Assembly: GCA_016705235.1 (NCBI GenBank) | Contig: JADIYP010000007.1 | Location: forward strand, 310,001-374,000 | Source of the DNA: Candidatus Leptovillus affinis | Lineage (GTDB): Bacteria; Chloroflexota; Anaerolineae; Promineifilales; Promineifilaceae | Direction: 5' to 3' | DNA: 64,000 bases | Shown here: piece after piece, positions 35,614 to 44,437 of the stretch | Layout: each line of letters begins with the position of its first letter | Position numbering within the stretch: position 1 is the first letter of the stretch | Made by a program: the position numbers and the translations under genes | Notes under the pieces: generated by a model | What the model saw: only the letters and a program-made list of their open reading frames with translations | Database searches by the model: none | What the model was told of the DNA's origin: nothing

Positions 35614-36978
35614 TTGGAACCTCAAGGTGTGACCATACCAACCGTAAACGAGCTGGAAACGCTCATCGACAATCACGCGTTTACCCAATTACGCCAGCTT
35701 CTCATCGGCATCCATCCGGCCGACATCGCCGATTTGCTGGATGAACTGCCGCCGGAGAAAGCGGTGATCGCGTTCGAGCTGTTGTCGATTGAAATCGGCA
35801 GCGAGGTACTGGATGAGACTGGCAGTCTGGTGCGCCAGGAACTGCTGGACAAAGTAGACGACGAAAAGCTGGCCGACCTGCTCGACGAACTGCCGATGGA
35901 CGACGCCGCCGAGTTTCTGGATGACCTGCCGGATGAGCTATCTGACCGGTTGATCAAGCTGATGGAACCGGAAGAAGCGGCCGAAGTGCAGGAACTGCTG
36001 GCGTATGAGGAGGAATCGGCCGGCCGTTTGATGACGCGAGATGTGGCCACGCTGCGCCGTTTTTGGACGGTGGACGAGACTTTCCAACACCTCCGTTCAT
36101 TGGATGAAGACGAGTCATTACATTACCTGTACGTGGTGGATAGGGAAGATAAGCTGCTTGGCGTTGTGCCGCTGCGGCGGTTGATCACGGCTCAACCCGA
36201 TGCGACGTTAGAAACCATCATGGTGGATCAGGTGGTATCGGTGCGGGCGACGGCCGATCAGGAAGAATTGGCGGAAATGGTAGCCCGGTATGATTTTGTG
36301 TCGATACCGGTGGTGGATGATAACGGCCGTTTCCTGGGCGCAGTCACCGTAGACGACGTACTGGATGTCTTCGAGGAAGAAGCCACCGAAGACATCCAGC
36401 GGCTCGGTGGTTCCGAACCACTCGATCAGCCCTATTTTGCCGTTTCGGTCTTTCAAGTGGTCAAAAAACGCATCGGTTGGCTGCTGCTTTTGTTCATCGC
36501 CGCCACCCTCACCGGTTCCGTCATTAAACTATTTGAGGGTGAATTGAACACCGTCATCTCGCTGAGTCTGTTTATCCCCCTGATCATCGGCACAGGCGGC
36601 AATGCCGGTTCACAAACGGTTGCCACCATCATTCGCGCCATCACGCTCGATGAAGTGCGCCTGGGAAATATGTGGCAGGCAGTCCGCCGCGAGGTGGCCG
36701 TAGCCTTCATTTTAGGCAGCGTGATGGCCGTGGCCGGGTATCTGCGGGCCATTGTCTGGGTGTATGATACCGACCCCAACGTCGCTTTTGTGGTCGCATT
36801 TACGCTGCCGGTGGTGGTGGTGTGGGCGATCACCGTCGCCACGATCATTCCCATCCTGGCCGACCGGTTTAAAATCGACCCCACAGTGATCAGCGGCCCG
36901 ATGATTACGACCATTGTAGACGCTACCGGTCTGATGATTTATTTTTTGCTCGCCAGAGGCATTTTGGACGTTATTTGA
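35614..36978 (+). CDS. mgtE: Magnesium transporter MgtE
   Basis: The 454-residue protein has the MgtE N domain (repeated LLDELP motifs, residues 30-125), a pair of CBS domains (about 135-260) that act as the Mg2+ sensor, and five membrane helices. The pore motif PLIIGTGGNAGSQTVATIIRA and GPMITTIVDATGLMIYF are family hallmarks. It is a Mg2+-gated channel of the inner membrane. I use the TTG at 35614 because AAGGAG lies 9 nt upstream; no ATG fits. Confidence 0.94.
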   Translation: MEPQGVTIPTVNELETLIDNHAFTQLRQLLIGIHPADIADLLDELPPEKAVIAFELLSIEIGSEVLDETGSLVRQELLDKVDDEKLADLLDELPMDDAAEFLDDLPDELSDRLIKLMEPEEAAEVQELLAYEEESAGRLMTRDVATLRRFWTVDETFQHLRSLDEDESLHYLYVVDREDKLLGVVPLRRLITAQPDATLETIMVDQVVSVRATADQEELAEMVARYDFVSIPVVDDNGRFLGAVTVDDVLDVFEEEATEDIQRLGGSEPLDQPYFAVSVFQVVKKRIGWLLLLFIAATLTGSVIKLFEGELNTVISLSLFIPLIIGTGGNAGSQTVATIIRAITLDEVRLGNMWQAVRREVAVAFILGSVMAVAGYLRAIVWVYDTDPNVAFVVAFTLPVVVVWAITVATIIPILADRFKIDPTVISGPMITTIVDATGLMIYFLLARGILDVI

Positions 36979-36985
36979 GGTGTGG

Positions 36986-37777
36986 ATGAACGAACGAAAG
37001 ACGGCAACGGCCGTGCCCCAACCCCTCATCGCGGCCCTGCGTGCGGCGCAAAAAGTGGCCGTGCTTACCGGCGCTGGCATTTCCGCCGAAAGCGGCGTGC
37101 CCACCTTCCGCGAAGCGCAAACCGGACTGTGGGCGCAGTATGACCCGCAAGACCTGGCGACGCCCGAAGCCTTTCAGCGCAATCCGCGTCTGGTGTGGGA
37201 ATGGTACGCCTGGCGGCGCGAGCGGGTCGCCCAGGCGCAGCCAAATCCCGGCCACCTGGCGCTGGCGGCGCTGGAACAGCTTGTGCCGCAGTTGACGCTG
37301 ATCACGCAAAATGTGGATGGGCTGCACGCCCGCGCCGGCAGCCAGCGGGTGATTGAGCTGCATGGCAATATCATGCGCACCAAATGTTCAGCCGACGGCC
37401 GTATCCACGCCTCCTGGCCCGCCAGTGACGAAGTTCCGCCGCGCTGCCCGGAGTGCGGCAGCTATTTGCGACCAGATGTGGTCTGGTTTGGCGAAAATTT
37501 GCCGTATGCTGCGCTGGGAACGGCCGTTAGCGCCGCCCGCGCCTGCGACCTGTTCCTATCAATCGGCACATCGGCGCTGGTGCAACCGGCGGCCTCGCTG
37601 CCCCTGGAAGCGCTGCAAACCGGCGCGACGCTCGTCGAAATCAATCCTCAGACAACGCCAATCAGCCAGTATGCCACCTACATGCTCACCGGTTTGGCGG
37701 GCCAAATCCTGCCCAACCTGGTGAATTTAGCCTGGCCAGATTCCGCCGTGCGCGGCTCGTCCGAAATCTTTACATAA
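36986..37777 (+). CDS. Sir2-family NAD-dependent protein deacylase, zinc site degenerate
   Basis: The 263-residue protein has all NAD-binding motifs: GAGISAESGVPTFRE, TQNVDGLH with the catalytic ELHG histidine, and SIGTSALVQPA. Sirtuins remove acyl groups from lysines using NAD. The zinc module normally has two CxxC pairs. Here the second pair is intact (CPEC), but the first reads KCSADGR, so its second Cys is Asp. The codons for DGR contain an ACGGCCGT palindrome (37395-37402). Class III features (Arg and Tyr of the desuccinylase pocket: WYAWRRERV) are visible. It follows mgtE by 7 nt. Confidence 0.9.
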   Translation: MNERKTATAVPQPLIAALRAAQKVAVLTGAGISAESGVPTFREAQTGLWAQYDPQDLATPEAFQRNPRLVWEWYAWRRERVAQAQPNPGHLALAALEQLVPQLTLITQNVDGLHARAGSQRVIELHGNIMRTKCSADGRIHASWPASDEVPPRCPECGSYLRPDVVWFGENLPYAALGTAVSAARACDLFLSIGTSALVQPAASLPLEALQTGATLVEINPQTTPISQYATYMLTGLAGQILPNLVNLAWPDSAVRGSSEIFT

Positions 37778-37803
37778 GCGAAGTTGTCGTTTATACTACG
37801 GGC

Positions 37804-38616
37804 ATGTCGGGACAATCATCCAATCCTAAAAATGAAGCACGGGTTCCCCTTGGTCTGGCGCTGATCAGCATCGGGCTGGTTATTTTGCTGGCGGTAACGG
37901 CCGTGTGGATTCTTATCCCCACCAGTATGCCACGGCCGTTGGTAACGGCCGTCAACAGCCTGCTGCCACAAGAAATGATGATTCCGACACCGGCGGCGGT
38001 AGCTGTGCTGCCAACGGCCGTGCCCCAACCACCCATCGAAGACGCCCCACTCATGCCCGAAACGCCGCCCGAAGCAGAAATCAGCAACGGCGCCAACATC
38101 ATGACCATGGCCGACGCCCTCAACCAGGGGCCGCGCGCCGGCATGCCCGTGCGCATTGTGATTCCCACCATCAACCTGGATGCGCCCGTCGAAGAAATTG
38201 GCGTCGTCCCGGTTGAAAGCGGCGGTGAAACTTATTATCAATGGCTGGTGCCCAATGATTTTATCGCCGGCTGGCACGACAACAGCGCCTTGCTCGGCCA
38301 GGTTGGCAACACCGTCCTCAACGGACACCACAACGTCTATGGCGAAGTCTTCCGCGACATCATCGACCTGGAAGAAGGCGATCAAATCATTCTCTACGAC
38401 GCCAATCAAGCCTACAAATATCAAGTCACCGACAAACAAATCCTGCTGGAACGCGGCCAACCGCTGCAAGTTCGGCTGGATAACGCCCAATGGATTGCGC
38501 CCACCGACGACGAACGTATAACCCTCGTCACTTGCTGGCCATACACCGACAATTCACACCGCCTGGTGGTCGTCGCCCAACCCAGCGCCATCGCGCAAAC
38601 CACTACAAATCCGTAA
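37804..38616 (+). CDS. Sortase
   Basis: The 270-residue protein has an N-terminal membrane helix, a Pro-rich linker and a sortase barrel. Catalytic residues are visible: the NGHHN histidine (175/176), Cys244 in LVTCWPYT and Arg253 in SHRLVVV. Sortases cut a C-terminal sorting signal and attach the protein to the cell envelope or to another protein. The gene directly downstream encodes a protein with an LPESG sorting signal, its likely substrate. The class cannot be fixed from sequence alone. Confidence 0.92.
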   Translation: MSGQSSNPKNEARVPLGLALISIGLVILLAVTAVWILIPTSMPRPLVTAVNSLLPQEMMIPTPAAVAVLPTAVPQPPIEDAPLMPETPPEAEISNGANIMTMADALNQGPRAGMPVRIVIPTINLDAPVEEIGVVPVESGGETYYQWLVPNDFIAGWHDNSALLGQVGNTVLNGHHNVYGEVFRDIIDLEEGDQIILYDANQAYKYQVTDKQILLERGQPLQVRLDNAQWIAPTDDERITLVTCWPYTDNSHRLVVVAQPSAIAQTTTNP

Positions 38617-38654
38617 GATAATTGAATTTTTAGAGACAAATCAAGGAGGTTAGG

Positions 38655-39230
38655 ATGAAGAAAGTTTGGACGATTAGTTTGGCGCTGGTGGTACTGCTGG
38701 CGTTATTTGTCGGCGCGGTCAGCGCGCAGGAAAATGGCTCCATTCGCGGAGCCGTGTACGAAGACGTGAACGGCGATGGCAAATGCGTCAATACAGGCGT
38801 GGCTGGAGAAAACCCGGTGGCCAACGTGAATTTAGAATTCACCAACACCGGCGGCGACTGGAAGGTGAATCTTTACTCTGGCAGCAACGGGACGTTTGGC
38901 CTGGTAGCGGCGGGATTTGGTTATTGGCGCGTAACCGCCCAACCGAACTCCGATTGGTTTGTAACCTCCCAAAATCCGGTCGTTGTGGCCATCGACACAG
39001 ACAAAACGGTGGCCCAAGATGTGAATTTCTGTGTATCACGTGGGTTGTATAACCCCATGCTGCCTGTGCAGCCAATTCCCCCAATTTATATACCGCCGGT
39101 TGTGCTGCCGGAGTCTGGCGCGCCGGCAAATGCGGCGGGTGGTGTGGGCACGGCCGTTTTTGCCCTGGTTGCTCTTGGCCTCCTGACCACCGGTATCGGG
39201 CTGGAATGGCAGCGACGCCGTAACGCCTGA
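38655..39230 (+). CDS. Sortase substrate with LPESG sorting signal
   Basis: The 191-residue protein has a signal peptide ending VSAQE and a SdrD/Cna-B-like beta domain (GSIRGAVYEDVNGDGKCVNTG, EF-hand-like calcium motif). A Pro-rich stem follows, then LPESGA (151-156), a membrane helix (about 160-180) and the tail RRRNA. This is a complete cell-wall sorting signal. AAGGAGG precedes the ATG. Lying 38 bp downstream of the sortase gene, it is the obvious cognate substrate. Confidence 0.85.
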   Translation: MKKVWTISLALVVLLALFVGAVSAQENGSIRGAVYEDVNGDGKCVNTGVAGENPVANVNLEFTNTGGDWKVNLYSGSNGTFGLVAAGFGYWRVTAQPNSDWFVTSQNPVVVAIDTDKTVAQDVNFCVSRGLYNPMLPVQPIPPIYIPPVVLPESGAPANAAGGVGTAVFALVALGLLTTGIGLEWQRRRNA

Positions 39231-39248
39231 TCCCCATCAACATAAAAA

Positions 39249-39282
39249 TAAGGCGGAGTGAGCCAGTCACTCCGCCTTATAT
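39249..39282. terminator. Bidirectional terminator
   Basis: ATAAGGCGGAGTGA and TCACTCCGCCTTAT form a 14-bp stem between convergent genes (sortase substrate and medium-chain dehydrogenase), with A/T-rich sequence on both sides. Confidence 0.75.
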
Positions 39283-40299
39283 TTACACCTTCAACAACAC
39301 TTTCCCCGTATTCCGCCGATCTTGAAGATAGTGGTGCGCAGCCGGCGCATCGTCAAAACGAAATGTTTTGTCGATATGCGGGCGAAAGAGCGCCTCGTCG
39401 TACCAGGCCACAATTTGTTTCATCCAATCCCGCTCGATATCCATATAATCCCACAAATGGCCTAAATTAACGCCTGACACAGACTTGTTGTCGCTCATCA
39501 ACTTAAATGGCGTGTAAAACGGCACTTGCAGCGCCGTTTTGATTGTTTCCCAGCGCGAGCGTTTTTTGCCGCTGACGATGGCGCTGACGCCAAAATGCAC
39601 CAGACGCCCTGTGGGCATAAGCAGGCGATAATTTTTTTGCCAATGTTTGCCGCCCAGGCTGTCTAGCACGATATGAACCCCTTTTCCGGCCGTCAGATCA
39701 TTCACCACGCGCTCGTAATCCTGATTGCGGTAATCAATCGCATGATCCAGACCACGCAGACGGAGAAAATCATGTTTTTCCGGCGAGGCTGTGCCATATG
39801 TTTCTGCGCCCACAATGCGGCAAATATCTAACGCCGCCAACCCGACCCCGCCGCCGGCCCCATGAATCAGCACCTTATCTCCGGGGTGCAGCGCTCCCAT
39901 CACCATCAACATCTGGTAGGCCGTGAGATAGTTCACCGGAAGGGCCGCGCCGTCTTCGGCAGGCATCCATTTGAATCGCTTAAAGACCTGTTTGTAGGGC
40001 ACGCAAACCACGTCGCTGTAGCCGCCAAACCGGGTAATGGCCAGGGCTTCGTCGCCTTCCTTGAGGTTGGGCACGCCCTGGCCGATGACGTCGATGACGC
40101 CGGCTACTTCATAACCGGGCACGTAGGGGATTTTAGGCGCGTCGGGATAGATGCCCATGCGCCCCAGAACATCGGCAAAGTTGACGCCGATGGCCTGCAC
40201 GCGCAGGCGCACTTCACCGGTACGGGGAATGGGGTCGGGGCCGTCTTGAAGTCTTAATACTTCCGGCGCGCCAGCCTTGCTGATCCAAATTTGCTTCAT
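39283..40299 (-). CDS. Zinc-independent medium-chain dehydrogenase (VAT1/quinone reductase-like)
   Basis: The 338-residue protein has a GroES-like N-domain (VNFADVLGRMGIYP, YVPGYEVAGVID) and a Rossmann domain with the NADPH motif HGAGGGVGLAA. The zinc ligands of alcohol dehydrogenases are absent. The pattern LDSLGGKHWQKNYRLL and GVNLGHLWDY matches synaptic-vesicle VAT1-like quinone oxidoreductases. It probably reduces quinones or enones with NADPH. The ATG at 40299 (MKQIWISKAGAPEVL) is the natural start; upstream codons have no similarity. Confidence 0.9.
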   Translation of the reverse strand: MKQIWISKAGAPEVLRLQDGPDPIPRTGEVRLRVQAIGVNFADVLGRMGIYPDAPKIPYVPGYEVAGVIDVIGQGVPNLKEGDEALAITRFGGYSDVVCVPYKQVFKRFKWMPAEDGAALPVNYLTAYQMLMVMGALHPGDKVLIHGAGGGVGLAALDICRIVGAETYGTASPEKHDFLRLRGLDHAIDYRNQDYERVVNDLTAGKGVHIVLDSLGGKHWQKNYRLLMPTGRLVHFGVSAIVSGKKRSRWETIKTALQVPFYTPFKLMSDNKSVSGVNLGHLWDYMDIERDWMKQIVAWYDEALFRPHIDKTFRFDDAPAAHHYLQDRRNTGKVLLKV

Positions 40300-40668
40300 G
40301 TCTGTCGATCCGAATTGGCTGTTATGAGGGGCGAGTATAGCGGGTACGGCCGTTCCATGCCAAACACCCATGTCACTTGAGGACCGGCATTTAGGTAGTC
40401 CTGATGGGGGGTGTTTTTGGGGGAAGGGGAACGGCCGTTTCCAAATCATGGCAAATCGCAGCGAGTAATTGCACTCACCCAGTCTCGCATGTAACCAGCC
40501 AGCAGGAAGGAGGAAACGGCCGTTTATCGCCAGCCACCCACCCTAACCCCCAGGCCAGATTGACAAGCCCTAAGCAATATGCTAATTTTCCACCAGACTA
40601 TCCACTAAATCAGCGCCCGAATCGCCCCGATAGCTGCCTTATTGGAAACGACATGCAATGGAGACGAC
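40300..40668. other. Divergent intergenic region with three ACGGCCGT copies
   Basis: No gene is seen between the dehydrogenase and the DtxR-type regulator. Three palindromes lie at about 40347, 40431 and 40516, the last two as the extended AACGGCCGTTT form. A GGAG precedes the regulator's ATG. No clear promoter is recognised. Confidence 0.4.
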
Positions 40669-41376
40669 ATGCCGCGTATTGAAGCACTCGAAAACAGCTC
40701 TTCACCCCAACGTGACAGCCTTAACCATCAGGCAATCGAAGATTACCTCAAAACAATTTACACGTTAGCTGAAGTTGAAAGCCCGGTGAGTACTTCGCGG
40801 ATTGCTGAGGCGAGGCAGGTAAAACCTGGTTCAGTTACCAGTATGCTGCGCCGCCTGGCCAGCCTGAATCTGGTCAATTACGAAAAGCATTACGGCGTTA
40901 CCCTGACCGAAAACGGGGAAAAAATCGCTCTGGAAGTCATCCGCCATCATCGCCTTTTGGAATTGTATCTTATGGAGGCTTTGGGATTTGGCTGGGACGA
41001 AGTGCATGAGCAAGCAGATTTATTGGAACATGTGATCAGCGAAAAACTGGAGGAACGCATTGCCGCCGCCTTAGGCTACCCCACGTTGGACCCACACGGC
41101 GATCCGATTCCCGACCGAGACGGCAGCATGATGGTGATGCATACACGGCCGTTAAGCGACGTATCTCCGGGTGAACTGGCCCAGGTCGCCCGCATTCCGG
41201 CCGACAACAACAGCGAAATGCTGCGCCACCTGGCCGAATTGGGCCTGACGCCGGGCACGCTGGTGCGCGTAACGGCCGTTGCCCCCTTCGATGGTCCATT
41301 CTCCATAGAGATCAACGGGCAAAACAAAGTCATCGGGTTTACAGTCGCCCAGGCTGTGCTGGTTGTCGATGCCTAA
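40669..41376 (+). CDS. DtxR/MntR-family metal-dependent repressor
   Basis: The 235-residue protein has the DtxR winged helix (IEDYLKTIYTLAEVESPVST, VKPGSVTSMLRRLASLNLVN), the metal-binding dimerisation domain (HHRLLELYLMEALGFGWDEV and EADxxEH-like residues) and a C-terminal FeoA/SH3-like domain ending IGFTVAQAVLVVDA. Such proteins repress iron or manganese uptake genes when the metal is bound. The ATG at 40669 has GGAG 7 nt upstream. Its 3' end overlaps the start of a STAND-FGE protein gene by 8 nt, so they are likely co-transcribed. Confidence 0.9.
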   Translation: MPRIEALENSSSPQRDSLNHQAIEDYLKTIYTLAEVESPVSTSRIAEARQVKPGSVTSMLRRLASLNLVNYEKHYGVTLTENGEKIALEVIRHHRLLELYLMEALGFGWDEVHEQADLLEHVISEKLEERIAAALGYPTLDPHGDPIPDRDGSMMVMHTRPLSDVSPGELAQVARIPADNNSEMLRHLAELGLTPGTLVRVTAVAPFDGPFSIEINGQNKVIGFTVAQAVLVVDA

Positions 41377-43459
41377 ACAGTCCGCAACCTTTCTAAAAAC
41401 AGAGATGATCGAACCGACTGAAGCTCTCCTCTCCCCCTCGCCTGGCGAGCAGCCAGCCAACGGCCGTGTCTTTGTCGGCCGTGATGAGGTGTTTGCCTGG
41501 CTAGAAAAGCACCTGGCGCGGCGCTCCCCCACACAACCGCTGCTGCTGGTTGGCGCGCCAGAAATGGGCAAAACGGCCGTCTTGCAAGAAATCGACAACG
41601 GCCGTCTCGGCCCACACGTTCTCACCATCACCGTCGATTTTGCCGGTCTGCTGCGCGACAGCCTCTCCATCTTCCTACACGATCTGGCGCAAACGGCCGT
41701 AACCAATCTGCGGCAAAAAGGCATCGACATCCCCGACCCCAACCAGGCAGACTTTGTCGTCAATCCCTACAAATCCTTTCAAGACCATTTCTTACAGCCA
41801 GCCTTAGCCCAGCGCGACGGCCGTAATCTGCTCTTCCTCTTTGATAACCTCGACGTGGTTCTGGCCCAAATCGAAGCTGAAATTTTCGCCCCCAACACAT
41901 TTGAAGCATTTTATCGGCTCATCCACGCCCACGCCCACGCCTACTCCCTGTTTACCCTCACCTATCCCAACAAAAACAACAAACCGGAAAGCCTGGCCTC
42001 GTTTGAAACTATCCCCACCTTTGAACTGCCGCCGCTTACCCAGGCCGATGTCATGGCGCTGTTTCGTCAACCCACGCAATTCGCCACCGTTAAAGACGTG
42101 GTAGCCTACATTTACCAGCTAACCGGCGGGCATCCGGCCGAATTGCAGCGCCTGCGCCAGGCGCTCGACGCCTGGCAAACCCAGTACCACATTCGCCAAC
42201 TCACCGTAGCCGATGTGGCCGCCGTGTACCAATCCATGACCGGCACGGCCGTTCCGCCCACCACTCCCCCCTTCGCCATCAACCGCAAACCGGACAACGG
42301 CCGTACAGTCTACCGCTCCCCTTACCAACCATCCCCCACATCACGCAACATCTGGGTCATTAGCGGCGCGCTGATGATGATCGCCGTCGCTATCGTCGTG
42401 GTGGGGCTTCTATTTCGCAACATGGCCAACGCACAAGCCGCCAATCCGCCAGCCGCAATTTCTGAAACGGCCGTCGCCCTCACCTCTGAAGCGCTCGCCG
42501 CCGCCATCATCGCCCAAACACCTACGGTCACGCCCACTCAGCCACCCACAGCCACCCCCACACCTACCGCCACGGCAACGTCCACAACCACGCCCACCCC
42601 GGAACCCACAGCCAGCGCCACACCCACCATCACCCTGACCCCCACGCCCGAAGACATGCCCACCTACCTCACGCGTGAAACCGACGGCATGGCCATGCGC
42701 CTCATCCCAGCCGGAACCTTCATGATGGGATCCACAGACGAAGACATCATGGCCGCCTCGGATGAAAAACCCGCCCATCCGATCACTCTGGACAATTTTT
42801 ACATGGATCAATATGAGGTGACTGTGGCCCAATACGCAGCGTTCCTCAATCGATTGGGAACCTACCGCCAGGCGTGCGAGGGCTTCGACTGCGCCCTACC
42901 GCGCAACCGCACCGGCGTCATCAGCTTACTGCTAGAGGATGATTTGGGTGATGGCAAGCTTCAATACATCCCGCTGACCGGTTTCGCCAATTATCCCATC
43001 AACCATGTTAGTTGGTACGGGGCAAAAGCGTACTGCGAAGCCATGGGCGCACGCCTGCCAACCGAGGCGGAATGGGAATACGCAGCTCGGGGAGACGACG
43101 GCCGTCTCTACCCCTGGGGCAACGAAGCGCCCAACGAAACACGCGCCGTCTTCAACAGCGAAAACTTCGACAACCTCAAACCGGTCAACGCCCTGCCCAA
43201 CGGCCAGAGCGCGTTTGAAATTTTTGGCATGGCCGGCAGCATGTGGGAATGGACGGCCGATTGGTATGGCGAAGATTATTACGCCAACAGCCCCACAACC
43301 AATCCCACCGGCCCCGAAGCCGGCCTGATGCGTGTCATTCGCGGCGGCGCCTGGCCCTTCAACATCGAAGCCGACCGCGTGCGCGCCGCCAACCGCAGCT
43401 CGCTTACCCCCGATTTCATCAGCAGCACAATCGGCTTCCGCTGCGCCCGCACCCCATAA
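41369..43459 (+). CDS. Transmembrane STAND-type ATPase fused to extracellular FGE/sulfatase-modifying-factor-like domain
   Basis: The 696-residue protein begins with a P-loop ATPase domain (about 30-290): VFVGRDEVFAWLEKHL, Walker A GAPEMGKT (about 62-69) and Walker B NLLFLFDNLD. A membrane helix follows (about 328-352) and a Thr/Pro linker. The C-terminal formylglycine-generating-enzyme-like domain (about 441-696) has MRLIPAGTFMMGS, VSWYGAKAYCEAMGARLPTEAEWEYAARG and IGFRCAR. The catalytic Cys pair of true FGEs is missing (GGAWPFNIEADRVR), so this domain is probably non-catalytic. The arrangement looks like a signalling receptor. The start is uncertain (ATG 41369 or 41405); no strong ribosome site. 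It overlaps the DtxR gene. Confidence 0.87.
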   Translation: MPKQSATFLKTEMIEPTEALLSPSPGEQPANGRVFVGRDEVFAWLEKHLARRSPTQPLLLVGAPEMGKTAVLQEIDNGRLGPHVLTITVDFAGLLRDSLSIFLHDLAQTAVTNLRQKGIDIPDPNQADFVVNPYKSFQDHFLQPALAQRDGRNLLFLFDNLDVVLAQIEAEIFAPNTFEAFYRLIHAHAHAYSLFTLTYPNKNNKPESLASFETIPTFELPPLTQADVMALFRQPTQFATVKDVVAYIYQLTGGHPAELQRLRQALDAWQTQYHIRQLTVADVAAVYQSMTGTAVPPTTPPFAINRKPDNGRTVYRSPYQPSPTSRNIWVISGALMMIAVAIVVVGLLFRNMANAQAANPPAAISETAVALTSEALAAAIIAQTPTVTPTQPPTATPTPTATATSTTTPTPEPTASATPTITLTPTPEDMPTYLTRETDGMAMRLIPAGTFMMGSTDEDIMAASDEKPAHPITLDNFYMDQYEVTVAQYAAFLNRLGTYRQACEGFDCALPRNRTGVISLLLEDDLGDGKLQYIPLTGFANYPINHVSWYGAKAYCEAMGARLPTEAEWEYAARGDDGRLYPWGNEAPNETRAVFNSENFDNLKPVNALPNGQSAFEIFGMAGSMWEWTADWYGEDYYANSPTTNPTGPEAGLMRVIRGGAWPFNIEADRVRAANRSSLTPDFISSTIGFRCARTP

Positions 43460-43483
43460 GTCCCACAATCCATGACCACCATC

Positions 43484-43520
43484 TCATGACAAATGTCATG
43501 CGATAGGGGTGACATTTGTC
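43484..43520. promoter_or_regulatory. Pair of TGACA-N2-TGTCA operators (LuxR/NarL-type look)
   Basis: TCATGACAAATGTCATG and GTGACATTTGTCG stand 9 bp apart (centres about 43492 and 43516), each an inverted repeat TGACA/TGTCA with a 2-nt centre. A third half-site (ATGACATTC) follows near 43531. Operators of this form are known for NarL/LuxR-type response regulators such as the DesR group. No such regulator or obvious target gene lies beside it. Confidence 0.55.
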
Positions 43521-43897
43521 GTATACACGCATGACATTCATCCTTTAAACTGAATCGTATCTTGAGGGTAAAAGCTCAAGGTACTGAGGAAGCTCCGAGA
43601 AATTGGAAAGCCCTCCTTACCAACAAAACATTTACCTCCATCACACTCAGGTTCGGTTTCGATTAGTGTTTAATTGGTGGATCTGGGTGCGTGGTAGATG
43701 AGTCATCCGAAACATCTGAATTTTAGCTTCATCAGGGCAACAACCCCTCTGAAGCAGAAACAGACAATCAGGAAGACGGCAAATTTTATTGCGTTGATAT
43801 CTGGGCCAGCATACCTGGTTCAGTTGCAAAAAATTTGTCAATACGGGAAAGGAAACGCTAGAAGGTTACTTGGGGCTCCTCTTTTTTTTGCGGGCGA
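43521..43897. other. Gene-free stretch after the operator
   Basis: About 375 bp show no convincing gene. A short hairpin (CTTGAG...CTCAAG, 43562-43581) is present. A frame at 43698-43949 (83 codons) has no ribosome site and no recognisable motif and overlaps the next gene, so I do not call it. The region could be the remnant of an operator-controlled gene. Confidence 0.4.
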
Positions 43898-44410
43898 TTA
43901 TTCGTCGGCGGAGGAAGCAGTTAGTTTTTCGACCCAGGCTTGGAAGTGAGCCTGGGTTTTTGCGTCTAAAAAGGGGTTTTCCAGAGCGGACTGGCAAATT
44001 CGTCGCGCGGCATCATACTGCTGCCGGCGCACGTAGATGACGCGCAAATGCTCATAGGGCAGGCGGCTGGCGATTTGGTCGGACACGGCCGTTTCATAAA
44101 ACAACATCGCCTCATCCGTGTGCCCGGCCATTTCATGCGCCCGACCCATTTGCAAACTGTGCGCCAATTCCGAGCGAAGCTGCGCCAGAGACGCATCCAG
44201 AGCATACAACCGGGCGCGCGTTTGGGGTGTGGGCAGCTGCTTTTCCAGGGCGGCTGCTTCTGCGACCAGCCAGTTCAGCACCGCCTGGCGCGAGTTTCCC
44301 GCCGCCAGTTGGCGCTCGATTTCCTGGCCTAGCGCCGTTTGCGCGGCGCGCATGGCCTTCATGTCTACCGCTTTGCTTTCTTTTTTCTGAAAAGGCCACC
44401 AATCGGGCAT
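43898..44410 (-). CDS. Small TPR-like helical protein
   Basis: The 170-residue protein is all-helical with a pattern of TPR-like repeats (LRSELAHSLQMGRAHEMAGH, then TDEAMLFYETAVSDQIASRL, then RVIYVRRQQYDAARRICQSA). It starts MPDWWPFQKKESKAVDM and has no signal peptide or membrane helix. Such proteins act as scaffolds; the partner is unknown. It lies 27 nt downstream of prfC on the same strand and may be co-transcribed. Confidence 0.75.
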   Translation of the reverse strand: MPDWWPFQKKESKAVDMKAMRAAQTALGQEIERQLAAGNSRQAVLNWLVAEAAALEKQLPTPQTRARLYALDASLAQLRSELAHSLQMGRAHEMAGHTDEAMLFYETAVSDQIASRLPYEHLRVIYVRRQQYDAARRICQSALENPFLDAKTQAHFQAWVEKLTASSADE

Positions 44411-44437
44411 ATACAATCTGGCTACCTGGTTTCTCGA

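Noticed and set aside
43698..43949. An 83-codon frame behind the operator pair.
   Set aside because: No ribosome site, no motif, and its end overlaps the helical-protein gene on the other strand.
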